Shown: positions 8,933-19,013, numbered from the stretch's first letter. The stretch is DNA of 64,000 bases from Shewanella colwelliana ATCC 39565 (GCF_000518705.1 NZ_JAEC01000021.1:59304-123303); one strand, 5' to 3'. The notes: a model not told the origin generated them from the letters alone. Numbers and translations are program-made.

Positions 8933-9706
8933 TTAGGGGAGTGTTACCGTGGATGAGTTGCTATTGAGGTATTTGTCATAGATGGCTTGATAGCGGCCAG
9001 AGCTGATGAGGAGAGCAAGGCCTTGATTGAAGTCATCCCTGATGGCCGCATCATTGAAGATGGGGCGGTAGTCGAGTGGATCAACGTCTGTAAATTTATG
9101 TTCTTGAATGGGGTGAGTGACAAAATTTTTGCGTGATTGCAGTAATTGGCTGAAATATTTGAAAATACTTCGGTCACTTAACACCAGATCATAGCGACCT
9201 TTATTTAAGGTCAGCACCTGCAGTAACTGGTTGTTCTGTTCAAAGTACCGCCCCGACTGCTTCACTGGGGTTAACCATTCGGGATAACGTTTCACGGCGC
9301 CCACAAATGAGATCACGCTCAAGCCGTTGAGGTCTTCCGGTTTATTGATCTGAATATCACGCGCTTTCAAAGAGATAAATACGTTGTGATAGATCACTGC
9401 AGGATCGCCATAAAATCCGCCAAATGGCGTCAAGTCCTCCCCCAGATCTGTCATCGCGGCATCGACCGTTTTATTCTTAAACTCCACCGGAATACGTGCG
9501 AACGGGAAATAGAGTGGCACTAACACATGTCCTTTAAACGCTAAGGCCTCCCGGATGATATCAACTTCAATGCCAGAATCAGTTTCTGGAAAACAAAATG
9601 GCGCTATCTTTTCACCAAATGCCATCTCGACAGTAGCAGCGACGGATGTGGCAAAAGGGCAAAGGCTAATGAAAAACAAAAGCGTTAGGGTAAACAGTAT
9701 TTTCAC
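8933..9706 (-). CDS. Periplasmic solute-binding protein, family 3 type
   Basis: The product has 257 residues from a GTG start at 9706, supported by GGAGG four to five bases upstream. It has a Sec signal peptide ending near CPFATSVAA. The body matches family 3 substrate-binding proteins: GIEVDIIREALAFKGHVLVP, NKTVDAAMTDLGE, DLNGLSVISFVGAVKRYPEW and the end FNQGLALLISSGRYQAIYDKYL. There is no adjacent ABC permease or ATPase, so it may be an orphan binding protein or feed a distant system. The ligand is unknown, though this fold usually binds amino acids. Confidence 0.8.
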   Translation of the reverse strand: MKILFTLTLLFFISLCPFATSVAATVEMAFGEKIAPFCFPETDSGIEVDIIREALAFKGHVLVPLYFPFARIPVEFKNKTVDAAMTDLGEDLTPFGGFYGDPAVIYHNVFISLKARDIQINKPEDLNGLSVISFVGAVKRYPEWLTPVKQSGRYFEQNNQLLQVLTLNKGRYDLVLSDRSIFKYFSQLLQSRKNFVTHPIQEHKFTDVDPLDYRPIFNDAAIRDDFNQGLALLISSGRYQAIYDKYLNSNSSTVTLP

Positions 9707-10027
9707 TCAGCCTCCACATAAGAATACAAATCAATACAATTGCCTACCTTACGAGATTGGTTTCATTGTTAACAGGCTAAAAAGTGCCTTGGATTAGATG
9801 GACCTTAATTACTATAGGTAAGAAATAGACCAAGGTAAATGACACCAAGTGAGTAGCTTGCCAGGAGTGACCTAGGGTTGTTTAAACCAAGTGTGGAAAA
9901 TTCTCTTATGTCATACAGCAGCAAACTGGCATAGCTACGAAATAGTTATTTAAACCATTGTTAACTGACAATGGCATTTCAAATCGATAGAATACCAACA
10001 GATTATTCCTCATCTAGAGCCAACCCC
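9707..10027. other. Divergent promoter region before mpl
   Basis: About 320 bp without a gene. Just before mpl there is an inverted repeat at 9955-9974, arms CCATTGT and ACAATGG around six bases. It could be an operator or a leader hairpin. A longer mpl reading starting at 9971 would begin inside it, which argues against that start. Nothing else was recognised. Confidence 0.4.
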
Positions 10028-11413
10028 ATGCATGTACATATTCTTGGCATCTGCGGCACCTTTATGGGTGGCCTTGCACTGCTTGCCAGAGCCAATGGTC
10101 ACAAGGTTACCGGCAGCGATGCCAATGTCTACCCGCCGATGAGCACGCAGCTCGAAGAGCAAGGTATTGAACTTATTCAAGGCTTCGACCCCAGTCAGCT
10201 TGGTCAGAACGAAGATGATGCCCCTGATCTGGTGGTGATAGGCAATGCGATGAGTCGCGGCAACCCTTGTGTCGAGGCGGTATTAAACCGTGGGCTTAAA
10301 TATACCTCTGGGCCGCAGTTTTTGGCGGAACATATTTTGCCAGAACGCTGGGTGTTAGCGGTATCGGGGACTCACGGGAAAACGTCGACCTCGAGTATGT
10401 TAGCGTGGATTCTACAAGATTGCGGCTATGAGCCGGGCTTCTTGATTGGTGGCGTGCCGCAGAACTTTGGAGTGTCGGCGCGACTCGGCGGTTCGCCGTT
10501 TTTTGTGGTAGAAGCCGACGAATATGACAGCGCATTTTTCGATAAGCGCTCTAAGTTTGTCCATTACCAGCCACGCACCTTAGTGATAAACAATCTTGAG
10601 TTTGATCACGCCGATATCTTTGATGACCTAAAAGCTATTCAGCGTCAGTTTAACCACGTAATACGCACAGTACCGGGCCAAGGCAAGATTGTTTGGCCTG
10701 TAGGCAGTCAAGCGGTGCGAGATGTCATAAGCATGGGCTGTTGGAGTGAGCAGGAAACCTATAGTACTCATCAAGCTGAAGCGGGCTGGTATACCCAGGT
10801 ACTGAGCAACGATGGCCACAGGTTTGAGTTGTTTTTTGATGGTGAATCACAAGGTATCTTAGACTGGCAGTTGATTGGCCAGCACAATGTGGAAAATGCC
10901 ACCATGGCGATTGCTGCGGCGCGTCATGTAGGGGTGAAACCTCAGGCAGCGATTGAGGCATTAGTGAAGTTTGCGCCGCCCAAGCGTCGAATGGAGTTGA
11001 TTGGTTCGGTCAATGGCGTCGAGGTGTATGACGATTTTGCTCATCATCCAACAGCGATTGCCACTACTTTGCAAGGTTGCCGCGCTAAAGTGGGCGAGGG
11101 GCGTATTTTAGTGGTGCTTGAGCCACGTTCAAACACCATGAAACGCGGCGTACATAAAGAGACTTTAGCGGCTTCGATGTCTCTAGCCGATGCAGCGTTT
11201 TTATATCAAGCCGATAATATCGACTGGGATGTAGAGGCAGCGATGGCGAAGGTTAGCCTGCCGATATCTGTGCTATACCAGATAGATGATGTGGTCGACG
11301 CTGTGGCTGCTGAAGTTAAACCAGGTGACACTGTTATTGTCATGAGCAACGGTGGCTTTGGCGGTATCCATGGCAAGCTTTTACAAAGGCTTGAAGGCGT
11401 TTCCACTTTCTAG
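10028..11413 (+). CDS. mpl: UDP-N-acetylmuramate:L-alanyl-gamma-D-glutamyl-meso-diaminopimelate ligase
   Basis: This murein-recycling ligase joins the recovered tripeptide to UDP-MurNAc in the cytoplasm. I start at ATG 10028 ([15 protein letters not shown]), which matches the family N-terminus and gives 461 residues, close to the E. coli enzyme; an upstream ATG at 9971 adds 19 residues without family features. The nucleotide site is [20 protein letters not shown], the ATP P-loop is [15 protein letters not shown], and the Mur-ligase C-terminal motifs [12 protein letters not shown] and [11 protein letters not shown] are present. ubiX and hpt follow with short gaps, so they are likely one transcript. 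Confidence 0.95.
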   Translation: MHVHILGICGTFMGGLALLARANGHKVTGSDANVYPPMSTQLEEQGIELIQGFDPSQLGQNEDDAPDLVVIGNAMSRGNPCVEAVLNRGLKYTSGPQFLAEHILPERWVLAVSGTHGKTSTSSMLAWILQDCGYEPGFLIGGVPQNFGVSARLGGSPFFVVEADEYDSAFFDKRSKFVHYQPRTLVINNLEFDHADIFDDLKAIQRQFNHVIRTVPGQGKIVWPVGSQAVRDVISMGCWSEQETYSTHQAEAGWYTQVLSNDGHRFELFFDGESQGILDWQLIGQHNVENATMAIAAARHVGVKPQAAIEALVKFAPPKRRMELIGSVNGVEVYDDFAHHPTAIATTLQGCRAKVGEGRILVVLEPRSNTMKRGVHKETLAASMSLADAAFLYQADNIDWDVEAAMAKVSLPISVLYQIDDVVDAVAAEVKPGDTVIVMSNGGFGGIHGKLLQRLEGVSTF

Positions 11414-11433
11414 CTTTAATTAAAGAGATTTAT

Positions 11434-12093
11434 ATGAATTATCCAAGAAAGGCCAAGGCTATTAGCTTGGCGTGGACCGGGGCCTCTGGGGCACCTTACG
11501 GGCTGAAGCTACTTGAGTGTTTGCTGGTGGCCGATTATCAAGTGTTCTTGATGATCTCTAGCGCCGCGCGGGTGGTGTTGGCCACTGAGCATGGCCTACA
11601 ACTGAGCGCTAATGGCGACAAGGCGAAAGCGCAGTTACTGGAGCTGTTTGCACAGCAAGGCAGTGATATCAGCGGTGAGTTATATGTGCTGGGTAAAGAG
11701 GAGTGGTTCTCACCGCCAGCATCGGGTTCTGCTGCGCCTAAGCAGATGGTGATTTGTCCATGCAGTACAGGTACCTTGGCGGCCGTTGCCACAGGGATGA
11801 GTAACAGTTTACTGGAGCGCGCTGCCGATGTGGTGATAAAAGAGCGTGGCCAATTAATTCTGGTACCACGAGAAACACCCTTTAGCAGCATACACTTAGA
11901 GCATATGTTGTCACTGTCTAAGCTGGGGGCGACCATTATGCCTGCGGCACCGGGGTTTTATCATGATCCCAAATCGGTTGAAGATCTGGTAGACTTCATG
12001 GTCGCGCGGATTTTAGATCATCTGGGCGTCGACCACGCGTTAACCAAGCGTTGGGGCTATGATAAGCACAGTGCCAGCAATAGCGACAATTAA
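11434..12093 (+). CDS. ubiX: Flavin prenyltransferase UbiX
   Basis: UbiX makes prenylated FMN, the cofactor of the UbiD decarboxylase in ubiquinone synthesis. The product has 219 residues. The signature pieces are [20 protein letters not shown] near the N-terminus (FMN binding), [30 protein letters not shown] and the later [17 protein letters not shown]. It follows mpl by 20 bp. Length and motifs are normal. Confidence 0.95.
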   Translation: MNYPRKAKAISLAWTGASGAPYGLKLLECLLVADYQVFLMISSAARVVLATEHGLQLSANGDKAKAQLLELFAQQGSDISGELYVLGKEEWFSPPASGSAAPKQMVICPCSTGTLAAVATGMSNSLLERAADVVIKERGQLILVPRETPFSSIHLEHMLSLSKLGATIMPAAPGFYHDPKSVEDLVDFMVARILDHLGVDHALTKRWGYDKHSASNSDN

Positions 12094-12111
12094 GACAATT
12101 TTGAGAATAGT

Positions 12112-12642
12112 ATGAAACACACCATCGAAGTGATGATCTCGGCTGAAGAGATTGAGCAACAACTAGACATTCTTGCAGAGAAGATCAACGCCCATTATGC
12201 CAATAGCGAGCGCCTGTTAATGGTTGGCTTACTCAAAGGCTCAGTGGTCTTTATGGCCGATTTGTGTCGTCGTATTAAGGGCCATGTAGAGATCGATTTT
12301 ATGTCGGTATCTAGCTATGGCAATGCTATGAGTAGCTCTCGGGATGTGAAAATCCTAAAAGATGTCCAGTCTGATATCGAAGGTCGCGATGTGTTAATCG
12401 TTGAAGATCTTATCGATTCGGGAAATACCTTAAATAAGGTGCGCGACATGTTGCTACTGCGTGAACCCAAGAGCCTAGCGTTATGTACACTGCTTGATAA
12501 GCCTGAGCGTCGTGAAGTGGATGTACCGGTTGATTTTATCGGTTTCACCATTCCTGATGAATTTATCGTAGGTTATGGGATCGACTACGCAGAGCAGTAT
12601 CGTAACTTGCCTTATATTGCCAAAGTGGTGCCCTTGGATTAA
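12112..12642 (+). CDS. hpt: Hypoxanthine phosphoribosyltransferase
   Basis: The enzyme salvages hypoxanthine (and guanine) to the nucleotide using PRPP. The product has 176 residues. The PRPP-binding motif [14 protein letters not shown] is intact, and [17 protein letters not shown] and the C-terminal hood region [19 protein letters not shown] are typical. It is 18 bp after ubiX and is followed by a good terminator, so it probably ends the mpl-ubiX-hpt transcript. Confidence 0.95.
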   Translation: MKHTIEVMISAEEIEQQLDILAEKINAHYANSERLLMVGLLKGSVVFMADLCRRIKGHVEIDFMSVSSYGNAMSSSRDVKILKDVQSDIEGRDVLIVEDLIDSGNTLNKVRDMLLLREPKSLALCTLLDKPERREVDVPVDFIGFTIPDEFIVGYGIDYAEQYRNLPYIAKVVPLD

Positions 12643-12665
12643 TGGCGAATGCCGTTAAGATTATA

Positions 12666-12699
12666 AACTCCTGCCATGTGCGGGAGTTTTTGTTTGTTT
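12666..12699 (+). terminator. Rho-independent terminator after hpt
   Basis: The hairpin has arms AACTCCTGC (12666-12674) and GCGGGAGTT (12680-12688), with one G-T pair, around a five-base loop. A T-rich tail follows (TTTGTTTGTTTTT). It lies between hpt and the yadG start. Confidence 0.85.
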
Positions 12700-12723
12700 T
12701 TGATATTAAAGTGGATGTATTGC

Positions 12724-13662
12724 ATGGCGAACAGTAATTATGCGCTCGAAATTGACCAACTAAAGAAAACGTATAAAGGCGGTGTCGAGGCTGTAAAAGG
12801 AATTAGTCTTAACGTTGAGGCGGGGGACTTCTTTGCGTTACTGGGACCTAATGGCGCGGGAAAGTCGACCACGATTGGTGTCATCTGCTCCTTGGTACAA
12901 AAGAGTGCCGGCAGGGTTAAAGTATTTGAACATGACATCGATACCCATTTAGAGCTGGCAAAAATGTCTATTGGCCTAGTGCCGCAAGAGTTTAATTTTA
13001 ATCAGTTTGAAACCGTTCAACAGATTGTGGTGAACCAGGCCGGCTATTTTGGCGTATCCCGTGATGTGGCCCTTGAGCGTGCGCAGAAGTACTTGAGTCA
13101 GCTTGATCTGTGGGAGAAGCGAGATAGCCCTGCACGTGCGCTATCTGGTGGCATGAAACGCCGTTTGATGATCGCCCGAGCCTTGATGCATGAGCCAAAG
13201 TTATTGATTCTCGATGAGCCAACCGCTGGCGTCGATATTGAGCTGAGGCGTTCAATGTGGACCTTTTTGACTGAGCTCAACAAGCAAGGGGTGACGATTA
13301 TCTTAACCACCCACTATCTGGAAGAGGCTGAGATGTTGTGCCGCAATATCGGCATCATCGACAAAGGGGTGTTGGTGGAGTGTACTAGCATGAAATCTTT
13401 GTTGAGCCGACTCAATATGGAAACCTTTATTTTGGATCTACGTGGTGATCTCGACGTCGTGCCAGTGCTCAGCGATATTCAGTGCCGCCTGAGTGATGCT
13501 CACACCTTAGAAGTGGATGTGGTTAAAAGCCAGAGTATTAATAGTGTGTTTGCTCAACTCAGTGAACAGGGGATTGAGGTGTTATCGATGCGCAACAAGG
13601 CAAACCGTTTAGAGGAGTTATTTGTGGAGTTGGTGGAACAAGGTAAGGGAGCGCAACGATGA
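12724..13662 (+). CDS. yadG: ABC-2 type exporter, ATP-binding subunit (YadG-like)
   Basis: I start at ATG 12724 (MANSNYALEID); the longer reading from 12676 begins inside the hpt terminator. The product has 312 residues. Walker A is GPNGAGKST, the ABC signature is LSGGMKRRLMIARAL, and Walker B is LLILDEPTAGVD, with the switch His in TTHYLEEAE. The C-terminal 80 residues are the usual ABC-2 extension. It is coupled to yadH by an ATGA overlap. The substrate of this family is not settled. Confidence 0.92.
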   Translation: MANSNYALEIDQLKKTYKGGVEAVKGISLNVEAGDFFALLGPNGAGKSTTIGVICSLVQKSAGRVKVFEHDIDTHLELAKMSIGLVPQEFNFNQFETVQQIVVNQAGYFGVSRDVALERAQKYLSQLDLWEKRDSPARALSGGMKRRLMIARALMHEPKLLILDEPTAGVDIELRRSMWTFLTELNKQGVTIILTTHYLEEAEMLCRNIGIIDKGVLVECTSMKSLLSRLNMETFILDLRGDLDVVPVLSDIQCRLSDAHTLEVDVVKSQSINSVFAQLSEQGIEVLSMRNKANRLEELFVELVEQGKGAQR

Positions 13663-14450
13663 GCAATGCCTGTGTCAATATGAAGCATGTTTACTTTACA
13701 GCGTTTAAGAGCATCTTGATAAAAGAGATCACCCGTTTTACGCGCATCTGGGTACAGACTCTAGTGCCGCCAGCGATTTCGATGACGCTCTATTTTCTGA
13801 TTTTTGGTAACTTGGTCGGTAAGCGGATTGGTGAAATGGGCGGTGTTTCCTACATGGAATTTATCGCGCCAGGCCTGATTATGATGTCGGTGATCACTGC
13901 ATCCTATTCTAATGTGGCATCATCCTTTTTTAGCGCTAAATTTCAGCGTAATCTCGAAGAGTTGATTGTTGCGCCTGTGCCTCACTATGTGATGATAGCT
14001 GGCTATGTGGGCGGCGGTGTGGCGCGCGGTTTATGTGTCGGCACTATCGTTACCTTAGTGGCAATGTTCTTTGTCGATATTAGCTTGCATCATGCGGGAT
14101 TAGTGGCCATCACTGTGCTATTGACCGCTATTTTGTTTGCCCTTGGCGGATTGATTAATGCGGTATTTGCTAAGAGCTACGATGATATCAGTATCGTGCC
14201 GACCTTCGTGTTGACGCCGCTGACCTATCTTGGTGGGGTTTTTTATTCGCTGAGTTTATTGCCTGAGTTTTGGCAAGGCGTGTCGCAGCTCAATCCTGTG
14301 GTTTATATGATTAACGTGTTCCGTTATGGCTTCTTAGGTTATGCCGATATCAGCATCGCTTTGTCGTTTGCCATTATGCTAGGCTTTTGCAGCGCGTTAT
14401 GGGCGATAGCGTATTATTTGATTAGCCGTGGAATAGGGTTAAGAAGTTAA
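13659..14450 (+). CDS. yadH: ABC-2 type exporter, membrane subunit (YadH-like)
   Basis: The product has 263 residues and six predicted membrane segments. It starts with a short cytoplasmic stretch, then FTRIWVQTLVPPAISMTLYFLIFG; the family motif LAPLTYLGGVFYS-like segment is present as LTPLTYLGGVFYSLSLLPEFW, followed by NPVVYMINVFRYGFLG. Its ATG overlaps the yadG stop by four bases, so the two subunits should be made together. This is an inner-membrane exporter with unknown cargo. Confidence 0.92.
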   Translation: MSNACVNMKHVYFTAFKSILIKEITRFTRIWVQTLVPPAISMTLYFLIFGNLVGKRIGEMGGVSYMEFIAPGLIMMSVITASYSNVASSFFSAKFQRNLEELIVAPVPHYVMIAGYVGGGVARGLCVGTIVTLVAMFFVDISLHHAGLVAITVLLTAILFALGGLINAVFAKSYDDISIVPTFVLTPLTYLGGVFYSLSLLPEFWQGVSQLNPVVYMINVFRYGFLGYADISIALSFAIMLGFCSALWAIAYYLISRGIGLRS

Positions 14451-14471
14451 TTACTTTAGTCCCTATATCAA

Positions 14472-14508
14472 TAGTCCCTATGGCCTAAGGTAATAGGGAC
14501 TAGTTTTC
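14472..14508. terminator. Convergent terminator hairpin after yadH
   Basis: A perfect 10-bp inverted repeat, TAGTCCCTAT (14472-14481) and ATAGGGACTA (14493-14502), is followed by TTTTCTT on the plus strand. It overlaps the stop region of the minus-strand gene at 14500 and could serve both directions. A second copy of the left arm core AGTCCCTAT sits just upstream at 14458-14466. Confidence 0.75.
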
Positions 14509-14823
14509 TTCTAAGTAGCGCATCATTTCAAATACCTGCTCTATGGTATTGGCGCCCATTTTGGCGGTGCAACAGTGACCATTGAGGCTAGCGTGGGTAC
14601 GCACCCAGTCCAGCAACTGCGCTAATGACACGGGCTCATTCGCTAGCATAAACTCGCCACCATCTGCCGTTGCGCGCCAGTGGTAGCTTAGCCCTTGGCT
14701 ATCGATAATCATCATCTCGTCACTTGGGTTAATTTCCAGCTCTGCCAGCCACAGCTGTAGGTTGGCTAATAGCAAAAGGTGGTCATCATGGGGATGTTTT
14801 ACCAGCAGCGGCCACGCGATCAT
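14500..14823 (-). CDS. Small cytoplasmic protein, DUF4144-like
   Basis: The product has 107 residues with no signal or membrane segment. It looks like the small DUF4144 group found in Shewanella (IAWPLLVKHPHDDHLLLL, then SLAQLLDWVRTHASLNGHCC). Function is unknown. Its ATG overlaps the stop of the upstream gene by four bases, so the two are translated together. Confidence 0.6.
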   Translation of the reverse strand: MIAWPLLVKHPHDDHLLLLANLQLWLAELEINPSDEMMIIDSQGLSYHWRATADGGEFMLANEPVSLAQLLDWVRTHASLNGHCCTAKMGANTIEQVFEMMRYLEEN

Positions 14824-15248
14824 TTGATTGAGGCTTGTTGGCTATGGGGGCGTTTTTTAAGCCACGGAAAGCGTGTATCACACTCGATTGTTTGGTATTG
14901 CTCTTTTTTGTCTATGTAGTGATGGCTGAGGCCAAAAGCGTAGCCCTTTAAGTAAACCAGCAGATAGAAGGCACTTTGGTCGCCACTATCAAACGGTGTG
15001 AGCTGCTGATTAAGATTAAAATTAAGCTTCATATTATCAATCTTATAACCCATATCCATGGCCAGTTTGGCGCAAATTAGCGGATCGATAACTTCCTTTT
15101 GCTGTAATAATTGGTTGGCATTGTTCACAAACCCAGACATATCCATCCCACCGCGACTGGCGATGACCTTTTGCAGTACTAGGTAGCTCAGCAGTGTGCC
15201 GAGTAACAGGCCGATAATAAAGAGGGTGATGTAGGTGAGTTTACGCAT
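14820..15248 (-). CDS. Single-pass membrane protein of unknown function
   Basis: The product has 142 residues. An N-terminal helix (residues about 5-27, ITLFIIGLLLGTLLSYLVL) anchors a periplasmic domain, or it may be an uncleaved signal. The rest contains LICAKLAMDMGYKIDNMKLNFNLN and a conserved-looking Cys near the end (IECDTRFPWL). I do not recognise a family. It sits between the DUF4124 gene and the DUF4144-like gene, and the three appear to be one operon. Confidence 0.6.
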   Translation of the reverse strand: MRKLTYITLFIIGLLLGTLLSYLVLQKVIASRGGMDMSGFVNNANQLLQQKEVIDPLICAKLAMDMGYKIDNMKLNFNLNQQLTPFDSGDQSAFYLLVYLKGYAFGLSHHYIDKKEQYQTIECDTRFPWLKKRPHSQQASIK

Positions 15249-15267
15249 GGGGTTGGCCTAGACTGAG

Positions 15268-15798
15268 TTACGGGTCTTTCGTCTCGTAGGTTTCGGACTC
15301 ATCTGCCGACTCCGCTTCAATCTTACTTTGGTGTTGCTTAAGCAGATCGATTGAGTGCTGGTTTAGCTGCTGAAGCTCATCAAAGTATTGATTCATCTCA
15401 GTCACTTGTTTCACAAACTCAGGATCATTCTCATCTTGTTTTTGCCAATAGCGTTTGCGATCGAGCTTTTGTTGCTCACTGGCGCGCAGGATATCATAGT
15501 AGCTATTTTCTTGATTAAGACGGTAAATCTCACTGCCAATTAGTTGCAGTAGCTTCTCTTTAGATATGGTGCGTTTGTTAAGCAGGGCTTGTAGCGGATC
15601 GTCAGGCGCTTTACGCTTGTCACTGTCGGTTTCAGTGGTGATCCCGAGCTGATATTTTATCTCATGCTGGCGAAAGTCTTTCGGGCAAGCGGTCTGGCTA
15701 AAGACGATTTTATCGTCTTTGATGCATTTATAGATACTGTTTGCCTGAGCAAGGCCTGAAAGCATCATCGTCGCTATGACAAGTAGCACTTTTCCCAT
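15268..15798 (-). CDS. DUF4124-domain periplasmic protein
   Basis: The product has 176 residues. The signal peptide is residues 1-19 (ending LAQA), followed at once by the DUF4124 pattern: SIYKCIKDDKIVFSQTACP, with two Cys likely to form a disulfide. The C-terminal two thirds are charged and probably helical or coiled coil (QNSYYDILRASEQQKLDRKR; QHSIDLLKQHQSKIEAES). Such proteins are secreted and mostly uncharacterised. It is the first gene of a three-gene minus-strand cluster. Confidence 0.75.
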   Translation of the reverse strand: MGKVLLVIATMMLSGLAQANSIYKCIKDDKIVFSQTACPKDFRQHEIKYQLGITTETDSDKRKAPDDPLQALLNKRTISKEKLLQLIGSEIYRLNQENSYYDILRASEQQKLDRKRYWQKQDENDPEFVKQVTEMNQYFDELQQLNQHSIDLLKQHQSKIEAESADESETYETKDP

Positions 15799-16141
15799 CT
15801 GGCGATATATCCTCTATCTGCCTCGGTTGATTTATTGATAGCCGTTGACGCCATCATTGATAGACTTACGAGGAAGCTATTCAGCTTCGCTGTACATCCT
15901 TTTCTCTCGCAATACTGCTCTACTATGGCGCATGTTACTCATTAACACCAGTTTTTTACTTGTTAAAATTACCTATTTATCTTGTTAATTGATGCGAGAT
16001 ACAGTGTCATTGATGCCCTGTGCGCAGCGGAAAATAGGAGGCGAGCCCTTATAATAAAAAACCGCGATATGAAACCAGTCATATCGCGGAGTTTGCTTGG
16101 GTGGGGTTATCTAAAACCTAAATCATCTTGAGTCGCTGTTA
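15799..16141. other. Intergenic region holding the lactate operon terminator
   Basis: About 340 bp without a gene. It contains the upstream region of the DUF4124 gene and the downstream hairpin of the dld gene (listed separately). A loose inverted pair (GAAGCTATTCAGCTTC) lies at about 15873-15888. Nothing else was recognised. Confidence 0.4.
16053..16089 (-). terminator. Rho-independent terminator after dld
   Basis: An 11-bp perfect stem, CCGCGATATGA (16062-16072) with TCATATCGCGG (16079-16089), is followed on the minus strand by six T residues (16056-16061 on plus read as A). It lies about 50 bp after the dld stop and ends the lldP-dld transcript. Confidence 0.9.
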
Positions 16142-18946
16142 TTAACGGCTGCACTCTTCTAACAGATAAGCCAAATGACGATAAGAGATGCCACTGTGAT
16201 GTGACAGACCGACTTCGCACATACGGTTGGCGTAGTAGCCCTCTTTGATATCAACAGGGATCAGCTTTTTGATGTTGCGCAGTGCACTGGCATTTATCTC
16301 AGGCTTATATAAACCTTTCTCACCAGCATAACCACAACACTCGATACCTTCAGGTAACTTTACGCCAGCACTGCAGGCATCGGCCAAAGCTTGCATCTTA
16401 GGCTCAAGCTTCATCTTACGAGCACTACAACCAAAATGCAGCGCAATGTTGACCTTCTTTGTCAATGTCAGCTTAGGCAAGATCTTGTCGTGCATAAACT
16501 CAACCAGATCGGTGATCTCAACCTTTGGATTACCAGTGAGCGTGCGGTAGGTACAAGAGAGTGCATCGACCACCACTGGCACTTTACCGTTATCACTGAG
16601 GGAGCTTAAGGCATCGATTAACTCATCGCGCTTAGCGTCGGCATTTTTAAAGTCACCTTTCGACTCCCACATCTGGCCGCAGCATAGATGACGAGTATTG
16701 TCGGGGGTGACGACGTTGTAACCTGCGCGTTCAAGCAAGGTAACCACAACATCAGGTAACGTGCGGTTATCTGGGTCTAACGGGGTTGGACCAAAGGTAC
16801 GTCCGCCACAAGCTGGGAAGTAGACGATGGTCTCTTTATCTGGTGACGCAGGAGATGGCGTAGGCAGGTTAGCGCCTTTAGCAAAGTCAGGATTCCAGTA
16901 AGGTACTTCCTTAGACACCATACGGCCAACTTTCATGAGTCCATCGGTGACGCTGTCACCCGTGACTTTATGAATGATGTTAAGCACATTAAAACCTGTG
17001 CTTATTACTTGGTTGACCGCGCCAAAATGTTTGGCTTGGAAATCCAGTACTTTCTGTTCAGTCGTAGTGATATAAGGCGTACGCAACTTACGCACCAAGT
17101 TACCCATGCTGTTGTCTACGGGACAGGCAATGGTACACAGCTGACAAGCAGCGCAGGTATCAACCACATCGTACTTGGCGGCTGCGCGCATCTCTTCTGC
17201 TGCTTGCTTGTCGCCAGATTGTTCGAGACGAGCAATTTCACGCAAGGTGGCAATACGCTGACGCGGCGTGAAGTTAAGTGCAGAGGTTGGACAGGTTTTT
17301 TCGCAAAAACCACACTCAATACACTTATCGACAAAGTCATCAACCACAGGACATGGCTTGATATTCTTCACATGCACATTGGCATCATCGTTTAAGATCA
17401 CGCCTGGATTGAGTAGACCTTGTGGGTCAAAAATCTGCTTAATGCGCTTCATTAATGTGTAGGCATCAGCACCCCATTCCATCTCAACAAATGGCGCTAC
17501 CGCACGGCCAGTACCGTGTTCAGCTTTCATTGAGCCGTCATACTTGTCTATCACCATTTCGGCCACGTCTTGCATAAAGGCATGGAAACGGTCGATATCG
17601 CCTTGCGAGGCAAAGGTTGGTGTGATGATAAAGTGGAAGTTCCCCGCTAGCGCATGGCCGTAGATCACGCCTTCTGGGTAACCGTGCTTATGGAACAGTG
17701 CGGTGAGATCGCTGGCGGCGTTAGCTAAATGCTCTAGCTCAAAGGCCACATCTTCGATGATAACTGAGGTGCCTTTTGGACGCTCACCCCCGATGATGGG
17801 GAATAAGCCTGAGCGCATTGCCCAATATTTGCCATAGACTTCTGGGTCGTTACTGAAGCTGATAGGGCGTTCAGTTTCGATATGTGCAAGCTTGGCGATG
17901 ACATCTTTAGTGTAGCGAGCCAGCGTCTCTTCATCGTTGGCACGTGATTCGATCAACAGAATGGCAGCCCCTTCAGGCAGTTCACTTAACCAATCTGGCA
18001 TCCCTTTCTTGCCGGTGACAGACTTAATTGATGCCCAGTCTAGCAGTTCAGCGGCAGCAACACTGTCGCTTTTAATCGGAGGGATCGCACGTGCTGCATC
18101 TTCCATATTGAAAAATACGGCCATGGCAGAGGCCTTAAACTTAGCTTCATCGACGGTGTGGTAGGTTACCTCTTCGACGAAGGCTAATGTCCCTTCTGCA
18201 CCTACAATCAGGTGGTTGATCAGATCGAACGGATCGGTGAAATCTACCAACGAATTGATACTGTAGCCAGTGGTATTCTTGATGGAGTACTTCTTACGAA
18301 TGCGGTTGGCTAACACTTCGTTGCCACGGGTTAGTGCAGCAAGTTCGGTCAGCTCGTCTAATAATGCTTTATGGGAACTGGCAAAAGCAGCTCTAGACTG
18401 CGGACAGCCTGTGTCTAGCTCGGTACCATCGGCAAACAGCAGTTTGGCTGAGTCGATGGTTTGGTAACTGTTTTGCGCCGTACCACAACACATACCAGAA
18501 GCATTGTTTGATACGATGCCGCCCACCATGGCTGATGCCAAGGTGGCTGGATCGGGGCCAATCTTCTTATTGAGTGGCTTGAGTGCCATGTTGGCATCTG
18601 CGCCAATCACTGCCGAGCCTAGAGAAATCTTTTGGCTGTCTTCGCTGATCTTGATATCTCTAAAGCCATCGTGACCCAAAATAAGCAAGATGCCTTCGCC
18701 AATCGCTTGGCCTGAAAGGCTGGTGCCAGCGGCGCGAAATGTCACTGGCGCTTGATGCTGACGAGCGACCTCTAAGGTCTGTTTAGCTTGGGTAAGGGTT
18801 TCAGCATGAACCACCACTTCCGGTACAATACGGAAATAGCTAGCATCGGTAGACCAAGCAAAACGGCGTACAGGATCATCGGTAACGGCGTCAGTGCCAA
18901 GGATTGCACGTAGGTCTGTAATGACCGTGGAATAGTTAATCGACAT
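16142..18946 (-). CDS. dld: FAD/Fe-S D-lactate dehydrogenase (Dld-II type)
   Basis: The protein oxidises D-lactate and feeds electrons to the respiratory chain. The product has 934 residues: an FAD-binding PCMH domain (residues about 35-215, FRAAGTSLSGQAIGEGILL and SAMVGGIVSNNASG), an FAD-linked oxidase C-terminal domain (about 255-515, ending GLLNPGVILNDD), and two 4Fe-4S motifs (CIECGFCEKTCP, CAACQLCTIACP). A cysteine-rich GlpC/HdrD-like region follows (CCGQMWESKGDF, CCGYAGEKGLY). This fused layout matches the Shewanella respiratory D-lactate dehydrogenase rather than the soluble or E. coli Dld types. lldP lies 67 bp upstream on the same strand. Confidence 0.92.
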   Translation of the reverse strand: MSINYSTVITDLRAILGTDAVTDDPVRRFAWSTDASYFRIVPEVVVHAETLTQAKQTLEVARQHQAPVTFRAAGTSLSGQAIGEGILLILGHDGFRDIKISEDSQKISLGSAVIGADANMALKPLNKKIGPDPATLASAMVGGIVSNNASGMCCGTAQNSYQTIDSAKLLFADGTELDTGCPQSRAAFASSHKALLDELTELAALTRGNEVLANRIRKKYSIKNTTGYSINSLVDFTDPFDLINHLIVGAEGTLAFVEEVTYHTVDEAKFKASAMAVFFNMEDAARAIPPIKSDSVAAAELLDWASIKSVTGKKGMPDWLSELPEGAAILLIESRANDEETLARYTKDVIAKLAHIETERPISFSNDPEVYGKYWAMRSGLFPIIGGERPKGTSVIIEDVAFELEHLANAASDLTALFHKHGYPEGVIYGHALAGNFHFIITPTFASQGDIDRFHAFMQDVAEMVIDKYDGSMKAEHGTGRAVAPFVEMEWGADAYTLMKRIKQIFDPQGLLNPGVILNDDANVHVKNIKPCPVVDDFVDKCIECGFCEKTCPTSALNFTPRQRIATLREIARLEQSGDKQAAEEMRAAAKYDVVDTCAACQLCTIACPVDNSMGNLVRKLRTPYITTTEQKVLDFQAKHFGAVNQVISTGFNVLNIIHKVTGDSVTDGLMKVGRMVSKEVPYWNPDFAKGANLPTPSPASPDKETIVYFPACGGRTFGPTPLDPDNRTLPDVVVTLLERAGYNVVTPDNTRHLCCGQMWESKGDFKNADAKRDELIDALSSLSDNGKVPVVVDALSCTYRTLTGNPKVEITDLVEFMHDKILPKLTLTKKVNIALHFGCSARKMKLEPKMQALADACSAGVKLPEGIECCGYAGEKGLYKPEINASALRNIKKLIPVDIKEGYYANRMCEVGLSHHSGISYRHLAYLLEECSR

Positions 18947-18976
18947 AACATTACTCTTCTATTTAACCAAGGATAA

Positions 18977-19000
18977 GGGCGAGTTCATCACTGCTCGCCC
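18977..19000 (-). repeat. Intercistronic hairpin between lldP and dld
   Basis: A 7-bp GC-rich stem, GGGCGAG (18977-18983) with CTCGCCC (18994-19000), lies in the 67 bp between lldP and dld. There is no T-tract, so it is not a normal terminator. It may affect relative expression or mRNA stability of the two genes. Confidence 0.55.
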
Positions 19001-19013
19001 ACCTGTGTTTGGG